Shown here: positions 47,571 through 56,338 of the stretch, piece by piece
Position numbering within the stretch: the stretch's first letter is position 1
Layout of the letters: every line of letters starts with the position of its first letter
Source: Paenactinomyces guangxiensis
Lineage (GTDB): Bacteria; Bacillota; Bacilli; Thermoactinomycetales; Thermoactinomycetaceae
DNA length: 64,000 nucleotides
Direction of reading: 5' to 3'
Assembly: GCF_016055185.1 (NCBI RefSeq)
Contig: NZ_JAECVR010000012.1
Location: 1-64,000 of the forward strand
Position numbers and translations under genes: made by a program
Notes under the pieces: model-generated
Database searches by the model: none
What the model was told of the DNA's origin: nothing
What the model saw: only the letters and a program-made list of their open reading frames with translations

Positions 47571-48464
47571 GTGGCAAATATTCAACATATCGTAGTCATA
47601 GGTGGGGGAACCATGGGGCAGGGAATTGCAGAACTGCTCTCTTCCAAAGGGTTAGAAACCACCTTACTCGAACAAACAAATGAACTCGCCCAGCAAGCAT
47701 ATCATCATATTGAAATGAGCTTAGATAAAAAGCTGTCCAAGTGGGGAATTACGGCTGCCGAAAAAAAGTCGACTCTGTCCCGCCTTCACGCGACCATTGA
47801 CAGAGAGGTTCTTCGAGATGCAGATTTTGTGATCGAATCAGTCTATGAAGATCTTGAAGCAAAAAAGCAGATTTTTGATTTATGCGACCAACTGTGCCGT
47901 CAGGAAGTGGTATTGGCGAGCAACACCTCTACCCTCAGTTTAACGGAAATAGCGGCAACTACCCGACGGCCGGATAAAGTCATTGGTCTCCACTTTGTCC
48001 ATCCGGTACCCCGAATTCCTTTGGTAGAAGTTGTCCGAGGGTTAAAAACTTCCCAGCAGACAGTTGATACCGTGATCAGCCTGCTTTCTGAACTTGAGCT
48101 GGAAGGTGTCGAAGTTTATGAATCACCGGGTTTTGTAACGACCCGGCTTATAATCCTTTTGATCAATGAAGCTCTCTACACGCTGATGGAAGGTGTCGCC
48201 AGTGCCGAAGACATTGACCGGGCGATGAAAATTGGTTATCAATTCCATGCAGGGCCATTGGAGATGGCAGACCGCTTTGGGCTGGATTCAGTCCTGGCGG
48301 CATCTGAACGCCTGTTCCGGGAGTTTGGCGATACGAAATTCAGACCTGCATCGCTGTTAAAGAAAATGGTACGAGCCGGTCATTTAGGTGTCAAAACAGG
48401 GGAAGGATTTTTCCGTTATGATGAAGACGGAGACAGGATTGACAACGAGGTGGGTCGCTCATGA
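47571..48464 (+). CDS. hbd: 3-hydroxybutyryl-CoA dehydrogenase family protein
   Basis: 297 residues: an N-terminal NAD-binding Rossmann fold (IVVIGGGTMGQGIAELLS) and a C-terminal helical domain with the substrate-binding SNTSTLSLTEIA, GLHFVHPVPRIPLVEVV and FHAGPLEMADRFGLD. It oxidises or forms 3-hydroxyacyl-CoA. GTG start at 47571 with AAAGGAG 9 bases before it. Its stop overlaps the ackA start by four bases (ATGA), so the two are coupled. It lies 19 bases after the protease gene, possibly in one transcript. Confidence 0.9.
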   Translation: MANIQHIVVIGGGTMGQGIAELLSSKGLETTLLEQTNELAQQAYHHIEMSLDKKLSKWGITAAEKKSTLSRLHATIDREVLRDADFVIESVYEDLEAKKQIFDLCDQLCRQEVVLASNTSTLSLTEIAATTRRPDKVIGLHFVHPVPRIPLVEVVRGLKTSQQTVDTVISLLSELELEGVEVYESPGFVTTRLIILLINEALYTLMEGVASAEDIDRAMKIGYQFHAGPLEMADRFGLDSVLAASERLFREFGDTKFRPASLLKKMVRAGHLGVKTGEGFFRYDEDGDRIDNEVGRS

Positions 48465-49660
48465 AAATTTTAGTGATTAATTGCGGGAGCTCTTCAATTA
48501 AATATCAATTATTTGAAATGGCTGATGAGTCCGTTTTGGCTTCAGGACTGGTTGAGAAGATTGGAACGGAAAGTGCGATTATTAAACACGAGATACCGGG
48601 CAAAGATGAAAAAGTGGTAACAGGTGAGATTTTAGATCACCGTGCTGGTCTGAATCGTGTGCTCTCTTTATTGATGAGCAAAGAAGACGGTGTCATCCGG
48701 AGCGCGGAAGAGGTTGAAGCAGTGGGACATCGTGTGGTTCACGGCGGGGAGTATTTTTCCAGCTCTGCAATCATCACCAGCGAGGTGCGTCAGGCAATCC
48801 GCAAGACGATTGACCTGGCCCCTCTACATAACCCGCCGAATTTACTCGGTATCGACGCAGCGCAACACCAGCTTCCTCATGCCGCACATGTAGCTGTGTT
48901 TGATACAGCTTTCCACCAGACCATGCCGGAACACGCTTATATGTATCCGCTGCCCCGTGTTTTGTACCATAAGCATAAAATCCGCCGCTATGGATTTCAC
49001 GGTACCTCTCATAAATATGTGACGATCCGGGCGGCAGAGTTTTTGCAAAAGCCGTTGGAAACACTAAAAATGGTTTCCTGTCATATTGGAAACGGAGCTA
49101 GTATTGCCGCTGTCCAAAATGGAAAGTCCATCGATACCAGTATGGGAATGACACCGTTGGAAGGTTTAATGATGGGAACCCGCTGCGGGGATATCGACCC
49201 GGCCATCGTCCCCTTTGTCATCGCCAAAGAAGAGTTAACCCTGGGTGAAGTAAAGTCCATGATGAATAAACATAGCGGTTTATTAGGAGTTTCCGGGCTC
49301 TCCGGGGATATGCGTGAAGTGACCGAAGCGATGTTTGACGGCAATCCAGCAGCTAAGCTGGCGGTTGATATGTATGTGTATAAATTGAGAAAAATGATTG
49401 GCTCGTATATCGCTGCCATGAACGGAGCGGACGTAATCATTTTTACTGCCGGTGTCGGAGAAAATGCATCCCTCATTCGCCAGCGGGTTTGCGAGGGACT
49501 GACGTTCTTTGGGGTTGAACTGGATGAGGAGATCAATGCTGAACGAAGTAAAGAGGAGCGGCGAATCAGCACAGCGAAATCCAAAATTGAAGTCTTAGTT
49601 ATCCCCACCAACGAGGAATTAATGATTGCCAGGGAAACAAAATCTCTGGTCGAATCTTGA
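48461..49660 (+). CDS. ackA: Acetate kinase
   Basis: This 399-residue kinase interconverts acetate plus ATP with acetyl phosphate. The ASKHA-fold signatures are INCGSSSIKYQLFE at the N-terminus, RVVHGGE, FDTAFHQTMPEHAYMYPLP, YGFHGTSH, HIGNGASI, DTSMGMTPLEGLMMGTRCGDIDP and FTAGVGENA. The length is standard. It is coupled to hbd by an ATGA overlap. No pta is beside it. The pairing with a hydroxyacyl-CoA dehydrogenase hints at a fermentative acyl-CoA route. Confidence 0.95.
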   Translation: MKILVINCGSSSIKYQLFEMADESVLASGLVEKIGTESAIIKHEIPGKDEKVVTGEILDHRAGLNRVLSLLMSKEDGVIRSAEEVEAVGHRVVHGGEYFSSSAIITSEVRQAIRKTIDLAPLHNPPNLLGIDAAQHQLPHAAHVAVFDTAFHQTMPEHAYMYPLPRVLYHKHKIRRYGFHGTSHKYVTIRAAEFLQKPLETLKMVSCHIGNGASIAAVQNGKSIDTSMGMTPLEGLMMGTRCGDIDPAIVPFVIAKEELTLGEVKSMMNKHSGLLGVSGLSGDMREVTEAMFDGNPAAKLAVDMYVYKLRKMIGSYIAAMNGADVIIFTAGVGENASLIRQRVCEGLTFFGVELDEEINAERSKEERRISTAKSKIEVLVIPTNEELMIARETKSLVES

Positions 49661-49714
49661 TGACAGTGTTAAGATGAGAGAAAATATCCATATCCGATGG
49701 GGGAGGGGCGAATA

Positions 49715-50890
49715 TTGAAGTTATCGAAACGAGTGCAGCAGTTATCTCCATCACCAACCCTGGCGATTACAGCTAAAGCGAAAGCATTAAGGCAAAAAGG
49801 TCAGGATGTGATCGGGTTAGGTGCCGGAGAACCAGACTTTAATACGCCTGAACATATTTTGCATGCGGCAAGGGAAGCGATGGATGAAGGTCATACGAAG
49901 TATACGGCTTCCGGCGGGATTCCCGAGTTAAAACAAGCGATTATCCAAAAGTTGGAACGTGACAACGGACTGAGTTATCAACCCGGCCAGATTATTGTTA
50001 CCGTTGGTGCCAAACACGGTTTATATAATCTGTTCCAGGTTTTGCTCGATGAAGGGGATGAAGTGATTATCCCCGCACCTTATTGGGTCAGTTATATTGA
50101 ACAAGTAAAATTAGCCGGCGGTGTGCCTGTGGTTATTGACGGGAAAGAGGAACAGCAGTTTAAAATCACGCCTGCCCAGTTAAAAGATGCCATTACTGAA
50201 CGGACCAAAGCGATCTTGATCAACAGCCCTTCCAATCCGACCGGAATGTTGTACAATAGGGAGGAATTACGTGCCCTGGGAGAGATCTGTATTCAAAAAG
50301 ATCTTCTGATCATCTCTGATGAAATTTATGAGCATCTGATCTATGGCGGTGAGGAGCATGTCAGCATCGCCAGTTTGGGACCCGAGTTTTATAAGAGAAC
50401 CGTGGTTATTAACGGAGTTTCCAAAACCTACTCTATGACGGGCTGGCGCATTGGATTTGCGGCCGGGCCGGCGGAAATCATCAAAGCCATGACAGACTTA
50501 TCCAGCCATAGTACCTCCAACCCGACATCGGTTGCCCAATATGCTGCAATTGCAGCTCTCACAGGAACACAGGAACCTGTAGGGAAAATGAAAGAAGCGT
50601 TTAAGAAGCGCCGCGATTATGTGATCAAGCGCGTGAATGCTATCCCGGGATTTCATTGCCAAATCCCGCCGGGTGCCTTCTACGCATTTGTTAACATTCG
50701 CGGAGCCTTAAATGGGAAATATAAAACTCCTGATGAATGGGCTGAAGCGTTGCTGGAAAAAGAACTTGTTGCCGTTGTCCCCGGTTCAGGATTTGGTTCC
50801 AATGATCACATCCGCATTTCCTATGCCACCTCGATGGAACAATTGGAAAAAGCTCTGGACCGGATTGAACGGTTTGTGAAACAAAGCTGA
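49715..50890 (+). CDS. Pyridoxal phosphate-dependent aminotransferase, AspB type
   Basis: About 391 residues of aminotransferase class I. Motifs are GLGAGEPDFNTP, INSPSNPTG, IISDEIYEHL and the PLP-lysine segment NGVSKTYSMTGWRIG, with the substrate-binding arginine in HIRISYATS. It most likely transaminates aspartate or a related amino acid. I chose TTG 49715, which has GGGGAGGGG just upstream (about 49698-49706). A strong terminator follows at 50903. Confidence 0.9.
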   Translation: MKLSKRVQQLSPSPTLAITAKAKALRQKGQDVIGLGAGEPDFNTPEHILHAAREAMDEGHTKYTASGGIPELKQAIIQKLERDNGLSYQPGQIIVTVGAKHGLYNLFQVLLDEGDEVIIPAPYWVSYIEQVKLAGGVPVVIDGKEEQQFKITPAQLKDAITERTKAILINSPSNPTGMLYNREELRALGEICIQKDLLIISDEIYEHLIYGGEEHVSIASLGPEFYKRTVVINGVSKTYSMTGWRIGFAAGPAEIIKAMTDLSSHSTSNPTSVAQYAAIAALTGTQEPVGKMKEAFKKRRDYVIKRVNAIPGFHCQIPPGAFYAFVNIRGALNGKYKTPDEWAEALLEKELVAVVPGSGFGSNDHIRISYATSMEQLEKALDRIERFVKQS

Positions 50891-50902
50891 TTCTTTCATA
50901 TC

Positions 50903-50945
50903 AAAAACCCATCGCCTGTTAAGGATTCAGGTGATGGGTTTTTGT
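50903..50945. terminator. Bidirectional terminator after the aminotransferase gene
   Basis: AAAAACCCATCGCCTG (50903-50918) pairs with CAGGTGATGGGTTTTT (50928-50943), allowing wobble, with a loop of nine bases. It serves both this gene and the convergent ykuS. Confidence 0.85.
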
Positions 50946-50981
50946 TTTACGGTTTCACATTTGTAGAGATTGATGTCCTAT

Positions 50982-51233
50982 TTATTGAGGCAGTTGTTGC
51001 AAACGTTCATGAACCTGCTCCGGAGTCAGACCATGGGCATTAATGACAGGGCAATTTTGAACAATATCCTGCATTCCCATCAGATTCACATCCATTCCTG
51101 AAATGACAATGGCAGAGTAATTGTTTTGCGCATTTTGTATGTTGGAAGCATCCAAAGGTTCAACTTGGTACCCTTGCTGAGATAAGAATTCCCGGATGGG
51201 TGAAAGGTTTGGTTCAACCGCAATACGGTTCAT
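50982..51233 (-). CDS. YkuS/UPF0180-family small protein
   Basis: 83 residues. The pattern MNRIAVEPNLSPIREFLSQQ...VISGMDVNLMGMQDI...PVINAHGLTPEQV matches the UPF0180/YkuS family of Bacillales. Function unknown. ATG 51233 has AAAGGAGG 8 bases upstream; the frame opens further up to 51257 without support. Confidence 0.85.
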   Translation of the reverse strand: MNRIAVEPNLSPIREFLSQQGYQVEPLDASNIQNAQNNYSAIVISGMDVNLMGMQDIVQNCPVINAHGLTPEQVHERLQQLPQ

Positions 51234-51344
51234 AGATACGCCTCCTTTTGTAATCATATAAAATAGTTTGATTCTAAAAGGAGCGATCTATACAGAATCA
51301 AGGTAAAAGTCTCAGTTGTTTCTTTAAAATAACGTAATATTATG

Positions 51345-51358
51345 TATAATATATTATA
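51345..51358. promoter_or_regulatory. AT-rich palindrome upstream of the GntR gene
   Basis: TATAATATATTATA is a perfect 14-bp palindrome about 50 bp before the regulator's start. It may be an operator, but it also contains TATAAT-type -10 sequences. Weak evidence, because such AT palindromes arise by chance. Confidence 0.35.
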
Positions 51359-51407
51359 TATGATTTATCACACTTGTATAAAATATTTGCAAGAAAGGAG
51401 GTTAACG

Positions 51408-52061
51408 GTGGATCTTTTGCTACCAAACACAAAAACACTCAAGGACCAGGCTTTTAGCATTTTAAAGGAGGCGATTATTCGGGGCATTTTACACGACGGT
51501 GAAATGATTACAGAACGGCGTGCCCTTGAACAATTTCATATTAGTAGAACGCCGTTTCGTGAGGCCGTTCAAAGCCTTGAAGCTAAAGGATGGGTTACCA
51601 GTATTCCTTATAAAGGAACTTTTATCAACCCGATTACCATTAAGGATATTCATGATATCTTTGAACTGCGATTAATGCTGGAAACTTCCGTAGTCAAGAA
51701 AATTCAATCAAATATGAGTCAAGAAAGCTTGAATCAACTAGAAGTGATCACCAAATCAATGAACACAAATCATTTACAGCAAGGTGATTACGAATTCATG
51801 TTATTAGATAAAGATTTTCATCATGTGCTGTTTAAGTTAACCAATAATCAAAAATTGATCGCTGTTTTTGAACAAACTTCTGACATTATTTGCCGAATCG
51901 GTATGCGTGTTTTACATCGTGAATCGAGAAGAGAGGAAGTTATTGCTGAACATCAACAGATTATTGACGGACTAAAAAACGGAACAGCGGAAAAAGAAAT
52001 GGCGCAACATTTGGAGAAACAAAAACAGTCTTTTATCCACCTTTACGGAAAATCAGACTAA
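51408..52061 (+). CDS. GntR-family regulator (FCD domain), probable regulator of the glycolate operon
   Basis: About 217 residues: a winged helix (LKDQAFSILKEAIIRGILHDGEMITERRALEQFHISRTPFREAVQSLEAKGWV, about 9-62), then an all-helical FCD ligand domain (IFELRLMLETSVV; LDKDFHHVLFKLTNN; EHQQIIDGL). GTG start at 51408 after AAAGGAGG. It stands 84 bp upstream of the glycolate oxidase genes on the same strand; GlcC-type regulators of this family respond to glycolate. Control of that operon is an inference from position and family. Confidence 0.85.
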   Translation: MDLLLPNTKTLKDQAFSILKEAIIRGILHDGEMITERRALEQFHISRTPFREAVQSLEAKGWVTSIPYKGTFINPITIKDIHDIFELRLMLETSVVKKIQSNMSQESLNQLEVITKSMNTNHLQQGDYEFMLLDKDFHHVLFKLTNNQKLIAVFEQTSDIICRIGMRVLHRESRREEVIAEHQQIIDGLKNGTAEKEMAQHLEKQKQSFIHLYGKSD

Positions 52062-52145
52062 AAATTGACTTTTACATTCCGGCTTATGACTAAGTGTCTC
52101 TGATCCTAAAATTTCAGCCAGCCACTGATAAATGGGGAGAGGAGT

Positions 52146-53501
52146 ATGCCTGTGAGCGAAACCGATTTGACGAAGAGCGGAATAGGCAGACTAATTGAAC
52201 AGTTGGGCCCCGGCAGGGTGGAATTATCTCGCTGCAAAAAATCGGATTATGAGTTGCAGGCTGAAGCAACCGTCTATGTTGAGACGGAAGACCAAATTCG
52301 CACCGTTATGCGCTGGGCTTCCACAGAAGGTGTAGCAGTCATTCCCCAGGGAAAAGGAGCATGGGCTACATATGGAAATCCGGTTTTCCGACGGTCGATT
52401 ATTATATCGCTCATACGTATGAACGGGATTGTCGAACATTCCGCCGGTGACCTGACGGTGACTGTTCAACCCGGCACCGAACTGGCATCTTTGCAAAAAC
52501 ACCTGAAAGAAAAAAGACAAATGCTTCCATTGGATCCCGGTTGGCCTGAACATGCCACTGTGGGAGGTATTGTGGCAACAGGATTTACGGGGCCTAAACG
52601 GCTGAAATACGGGCTTCCGCGTGACTGGGTAATCGGGATGAGAATGGTCCTGGCAGATGGACGAACGATCCGTACCGGTGGAAAAGTGGTCAAAAATGTG
52701 GCGGGATATGACATGAATAAATTATTTGTCGGGTCGATGGGAACGCTGGGGATCATTACTGAGTGCACATTTAAATTACGCCCTGTTCCTCCTGCTGAGG
52801 CAGCTTTGATACTAGAAGCCCCCAACACGGATGTTATTCGAGGCTTTTGTTATCGCGTATTTAATTCCTCACTGGAACCGACTGCGCTGGAGATGGTTAA
52901 CACCTTCGCCATGAAGGCTCTTCTTGGAAGTAGCGATTCGGGCTGCGGGTTGGTGATCGGGTTTGAGGATGAGGCAAAAGCGGTAAGTGCAGAGCAAAGT
53001 TTGGTTGCCAAATGGGCAAAGGAAGAGGGGCTCTCCATTTGCACCGCCCTGGAGAAGGACCGGGCAGCACAAGTTTGGGAGCGACTACGCAGATTGACCC
53101 CGAATGTTTTAGATATGGATGACTCCCGTATTGAAGTTTCTTTGAAAGGAGTGATTCTTCCCGAGCAGGTTGCAGAGAGCATCCAAGTGGCTGGCCGATT
53201 GGCGGAGCAACAAGGGATTGAGGCGATTGTGCACGGGGGGATCGGGACGGGAATCATCCGCGTGATCATGTATGCCCCGGCAGAGCGGCTACAGGCGGTG
53301 TGTGATTCCGCGAGCCGAATAAGGTCCTGGGTTGAGGAACGGTCTGGCCACTTGGTGGTTGAACATGCCCCTTTATCATTTAAAGAGCGCATCTCTGTCT
53401 GGGGACGGCCCCCGGGAGGACTGAATTTGATGCGTCAGTTGAAGGAGCGTCTGGACCCTGGTGATCTGCTAAATCCCGGACGATTTGTAGGAGGGATATA
53501 A
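52146..53501 (+). CDS. glcE: GlcE-like FAD-binding subunit of glycolate oxidase
   Basis: 451 residues of the FAD-linked oxidase (vanillyl-alcohol oxidase) fold. The FAD-binding part has VIPQGKGAWATYG, TVQPGTELASLQK, HATVGGIVATGFTGPKRLKYG, RTGGKVVKNVAGYDMNKLFVGSMGTLGIITE; the C-terminal end LDPGDLLNPGRF is typical. It is longer than E. coli GlcE (about 350), closer to GlcD-like proteins. It stops one base before the GlcF-GlcD gene. Together they oxidise glycolate to glyoxylate at the membrane. Confidence 0.88.
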   Translation: MPVSETDLTKSGIGRLIEQLGPGRVELSRCKKSDYELQAEATVYVETEDQIRTVMRWASTEGVAVIPQGKGAWATYGNPVFRRSIIISLIRMNGIVEHSAGDLTVTVQPGTELASLQKHLKEKRQMLPLDPGWPEHATVGGIVATGFTGPKRLKYGLPRDWVIGMRMVLADGRTIRTGGKVVKNVAGYDMNKLFVGSMGTLGIITECTFKLRPVPPAEAALILEAPNTDVIRGFCYRVFNSSLEPTALEMVNTFAMKALLGSSDSGCGLVIGFEDEAKAVSAEQSLVAKWAKEEGLSICTALEKDRAAQVWERLRRLTPNVLDMDDSRIEVSLKGVILPEQVAESIQVAGRLAEQQGIEAIVHGGIGTGIIRVIMYAPAERLQAVCDSASRIRSWVEERSGHLVVEHAPLSFKERISVWGRPPGGLNLMRQLKERLDPGDLLNPGRFVGGI

Positions 53502-53502
53502 C

Positions 53503-56274
53503 ATGGCTGGCTCCTTTAAAACAAACCCGTCCAAAGGTTATCCGTTTCCGGATCCGCCTGATCAGGACAAGTGGTCAATGTGCATTCATTGCGGGATGTG
53601 TTTGGATGCCTGTCCCACTTACCAGGAAGAGGGGCTGGAGCACCATTCACCGCGAGGCCGGGTCCATCTGATCCAAGCAGCAGGTGAAGGGCGTATTGAA
53701 CTGGGTCAAGGATTGTATGATCCGGTATTCCAATGCCTGGATTGCCGGGCATGTGAAACAGCTTGTCCGTCCGGTGTGCAGGTTGGATCCCTGATTGAGG
53801 AAGCGCGTGGTCAGCTATACCAGGCGATGCCGTCAAAAGGCTGGAAAGGGATGGTTAGTCATCTCTTTTTGCGTCATCTGTTTCCCTACCCCAAACGTCT
53901 GCATGCCCTTGGAAAGTTGATCCGCATTTATCAACGGTCAGGCCTGCGTTTGCTCCTGAAAAAAACAGGGGTACTTAAATGGATGCCCATTCACTTGCGC
54001 AGCATGGAGGCAGTTTTGCCCGAGATCCCAATGTATCCCTCTCTTAAAAGGATCCCCGGGGTAACGCAATCCCAGAGCACGAAACACTATCGTGTTGCCG
54101 TATTGACCGGCTGTGTGATGGATGTAATCTACCCTGAAATCAACGAAGCGACCGTTCGCGTGTTGGCCCGTAATGGATGCGAAGTGGTGGTACCAAAGGA
54201 TCAACGCTGCTGCGGTGCTCTCCAAGTCCATGCAGGTGATCGTGAAACAGCAAAAAAATTAGCGCGGTGTAATATCGATGCCTTTATGAATGCAGGAGCG
54301 GACCGGATTATTGTGAATGCAGCCGGGTGTGGCTCTGCGATGAAAGAATACGACGAACTCTTGAAAAATGATCCGGATTACCGGGAAAAAGCGGCCGAGT
54401 TTGTCAGCCGGGTGCAAGATGTCACGGCATTTCTGTCGGAGATTGGCTGGGAAGTACCCAAGGGGAGACTGGAAGGCAAGGTAAGTTACCATGATGCCTG
54501 TCATCTGGTCCATGGTCAAAAAGTTCAAATTCAGCCCCGTGAATTATTGAAAAGTATCCCTGGGCTAACGTTAGTGGAGATGCCCGGTGCAGACCGCTGT
54601 TGCGGCAGTGCAGGAGTATACAATTTAGTTTACCCTGATATGGCCGGGCGCCTGCTGGAACGGAAAATGAATGATGTTCCCAGAGGTGTTGACTGGATCG
54701 CCATGGGCAATCCCGGCTGCATGCTGCAAATATCGATGGGTGTGTATCAACACAACGGTCACGAACAAGTTGTCCATACGGTTCAGTTGTTGGACGAGGC
54801 TTATCGCAGGGGAGATGATCAGAAACGGATAGGAGGGACACAAGTAGATACCGACAGCGAATTGATTCGCCAACTGGTGCGCTGCGTCGGTGAAAATTCG
54901 GTATTACACCGTTATGAGGAGTTAGTATCATACGAGTGTGACGCATATACGTTGCAAAAAGCGATTCCCCGTGCGGTGGTTTTTCCGAAAAACACTGAAG
55001 AAGTGGCCCGGGTCGTCCGTTTGCTGAATGAACGGAAGATTCCTTTTATTCCGCGCGGGTCGGGTACTGGCTTGAGTGGAGGAGCCACACCAACTGGCGG
55101 GGAGGTGGTGATCAGTCTGGTGCGGATGAACCAGCTTTTGCAGGTCGATTTGCCGAATCGGCGGGCCGTTGTGCAACCGGGGTATATTAACTTGCATTTG
55201 ACACAGGCTGTTGCGGATCAAGGATATTACTATGCTCCTGATCCTTCAAGTCAACAGGCTTGTACGATTGGCGGAAACGTGGGGGAAAATGCCGGTGGAG
55301 CCCATTGCCTGAAGTATGGGGTAACCACTAACCATGTGATTGGAGTCAAGTTGGTGTTGCCCAACGGAGAAATTGTGGAACTGGGCGGGTTAACAGATAC
55401 GCCGGGATATGACCTGGTCGGATTAATCATCGGTTCAGAGGGAACGTTGGGAATCGTTACCGAAATTACGGTCCGTCTGATGAAACAGCCCGAAAGTGTC
55501 CGTACGGTGCTTGCACTGTTTGATGAGGCGGCCGATGCCAGCGAAGCCGTATCAGATATCATTGCCGCCGGGATTTTGCCTGCTGCTTTGGAAATGATGG
55601 ATACGCTGGCGATTAAAGCGGTGGAAAAAGGAACGTTTCCCGTCGGTTATCCGGAGGATATTGGTGCTGTATTACTGGTAGAAGTAGATGGTGTGGAAGC
55701 GGGACTAGATGACCAGATTAAACAGATTGTCGATGTTTGCCGGAAGCACCGGGTTCGTGAAGTCCGCCTGGCAGACTCCGAAGAAGAGCGGAAAAGATGG
55801 TGGGCCAACCGAAAAACTGCATTCGGCGCGGTGGGAACCCTCTCCCCTGATTACCTGGTTCAAGACGGAGTTATTCCGCGCAGCCGTCTGCCGGAGGTGC
55901 TTGCCCGTGTGGCTGAAATCAGCCGGCAGCAAAGGGTGCGTATCGCTAATGTATTTCACGCCGGAGATGGAAATCTGCATCCGCTGATCATGTTTGATTC
56001 CCGTGTTCCGGGGGAGGAGGAACGGGCTGTTCTGGCGGGATCTGCCATTCTTAAAGTGTGTGCCGACGCAGGCGGAAGCATCACCGGTGAGCACGGAGTC
56101 GGATTGGAAAAGCGTGACGAGATGTATTACCTCTTTACTGATGAAGAAATTGCTGTCCAAATGGCCGTCCGTGATATTTTCAATCCCGGGGGTCTATGTA
56201 ATCCCGGCAAAATGTTCCCCTCTCCGGCTCGTTGTGCCGAAGTGAAAAGGCATATCAAACAAGTCTCCAAGTAA
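53503..56274 (+). CDS. glcF-glcD: Fused GlcF-GlcD glycolate oxidase: iron-sulfur subunit plus FAD subunit
   Basis: 923 residues. The first 447 are GlcF: two [4Fe-4S] motifs (C27, C30, C33, C37 and C78, C81, C84, C88) and two CCG domains (DQRCCGAL, DRCCGSAG). From about 448 the sequence is a whole GlcD: FIPRGSGTGLSGGATPTGG, CTIGGNVGENAGGAHCLKYG, IIGSEGTLGIVTE, FHAGDGNLHP, ITGEHGVGLEK and FNPGGLCNPGKMFP. Fusions of these families usually have FAD first. At the join AGGAGG (54831-54836) stands 7 bases before a GTA codon (54844) that matches the first residue of separate GlcD proteins. This looks like a relic start of a once separate gene, or a sequencing slip. Confidence 0.88.
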   Translation: MAGSFKTNPSKGYPFPDPPDQDKWSMCIHCGMCLDACPTYQEEGLEHHSPRGRVHLIQAAGEGRIELGQGLYDPVFQCLDCRACETACPSGVQVGSLIEEARGQLYQAMPSKGWKGMVSHLFLRHLFPYPKRLHALGKLIRIYQRSGLRLLLKKTGVLKWMPIHLRSMEAVLPEIPMYPSLKRIPGVTQSQSTKHYRVAVLTGCVMDVIYPEINEATVRVLARNGCEVVVPKDQRCCGALQVHAGDRETAKKLARCNIDAFMNAGADRIIVNAAGCGSAMKEYDELLKNDPDYREKAAEFVSRVQDVTAFLSEIGWEVPKGRLEGKVSYHDACHLVHGQKVQIQPRELLKSIPGLTLVEMPGADRCCGSAGVYNLVYPDMAGRLLERKMNDVPRGVDWIAMGNPGCMLQISMGVYQHNGHEQVVHTVQLLDEAYRRGDDQKRIGGTQVDTDSELIRQLVRCVGENSVLHRYEELVSYECDAYTLQKAIPRAVVFPKNTEEVARVVRLLNERKIPFIPRGSGTGLSGGATPTGGEVVISLVRMNQLLQVDLPNRRAVVQPGYINLHLTQAVADQGYYYAPDPSSQQACTIGGNVGENAGGAHCLKYGVTTNHVIGVKLVLPNGEIVELGGLTDTPGYDLVGLIIGSEGTLGIVTEITVRLMKQPESVRTVLALFDEAADASEAVSDIIAAGILPAALEMMDTLAIKAVEKGTFPVGYPEDIGAVLLVEVDGVEAGLDDQIKQIVDVCRKHRVREVRLADSEEERKRWWANRKTAFGAVGTLSPDYLVQDGVIPRSRLPEVLARVAEISRQQRVRIANVFHAGDGNLHPLIMFDSRVPGEEERAVLAGSAILKVCADAGGSITGEHGVGLEKRDEMYYLFTDEEIAVQMAVRDIFNPGGLCNPGKMFPSPARCAEVKRHIKQVSK

Positions 56275-56338
56275 TGGCAACCTGCCTTACGATTAACTAA
56301 GGCATGGATTTTATGTAACCGAAAGGAGTTACCATACT

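Noticed and set aside
53503-56274. Calling the fusion a D-lactate dehydrogenase (Dld-type)
   Set aside because: Those have FAD first and Fe-S last. Here the order is reversed, and the neighbours (GlcE-like, malate synthase) fit glycolate oxidase.
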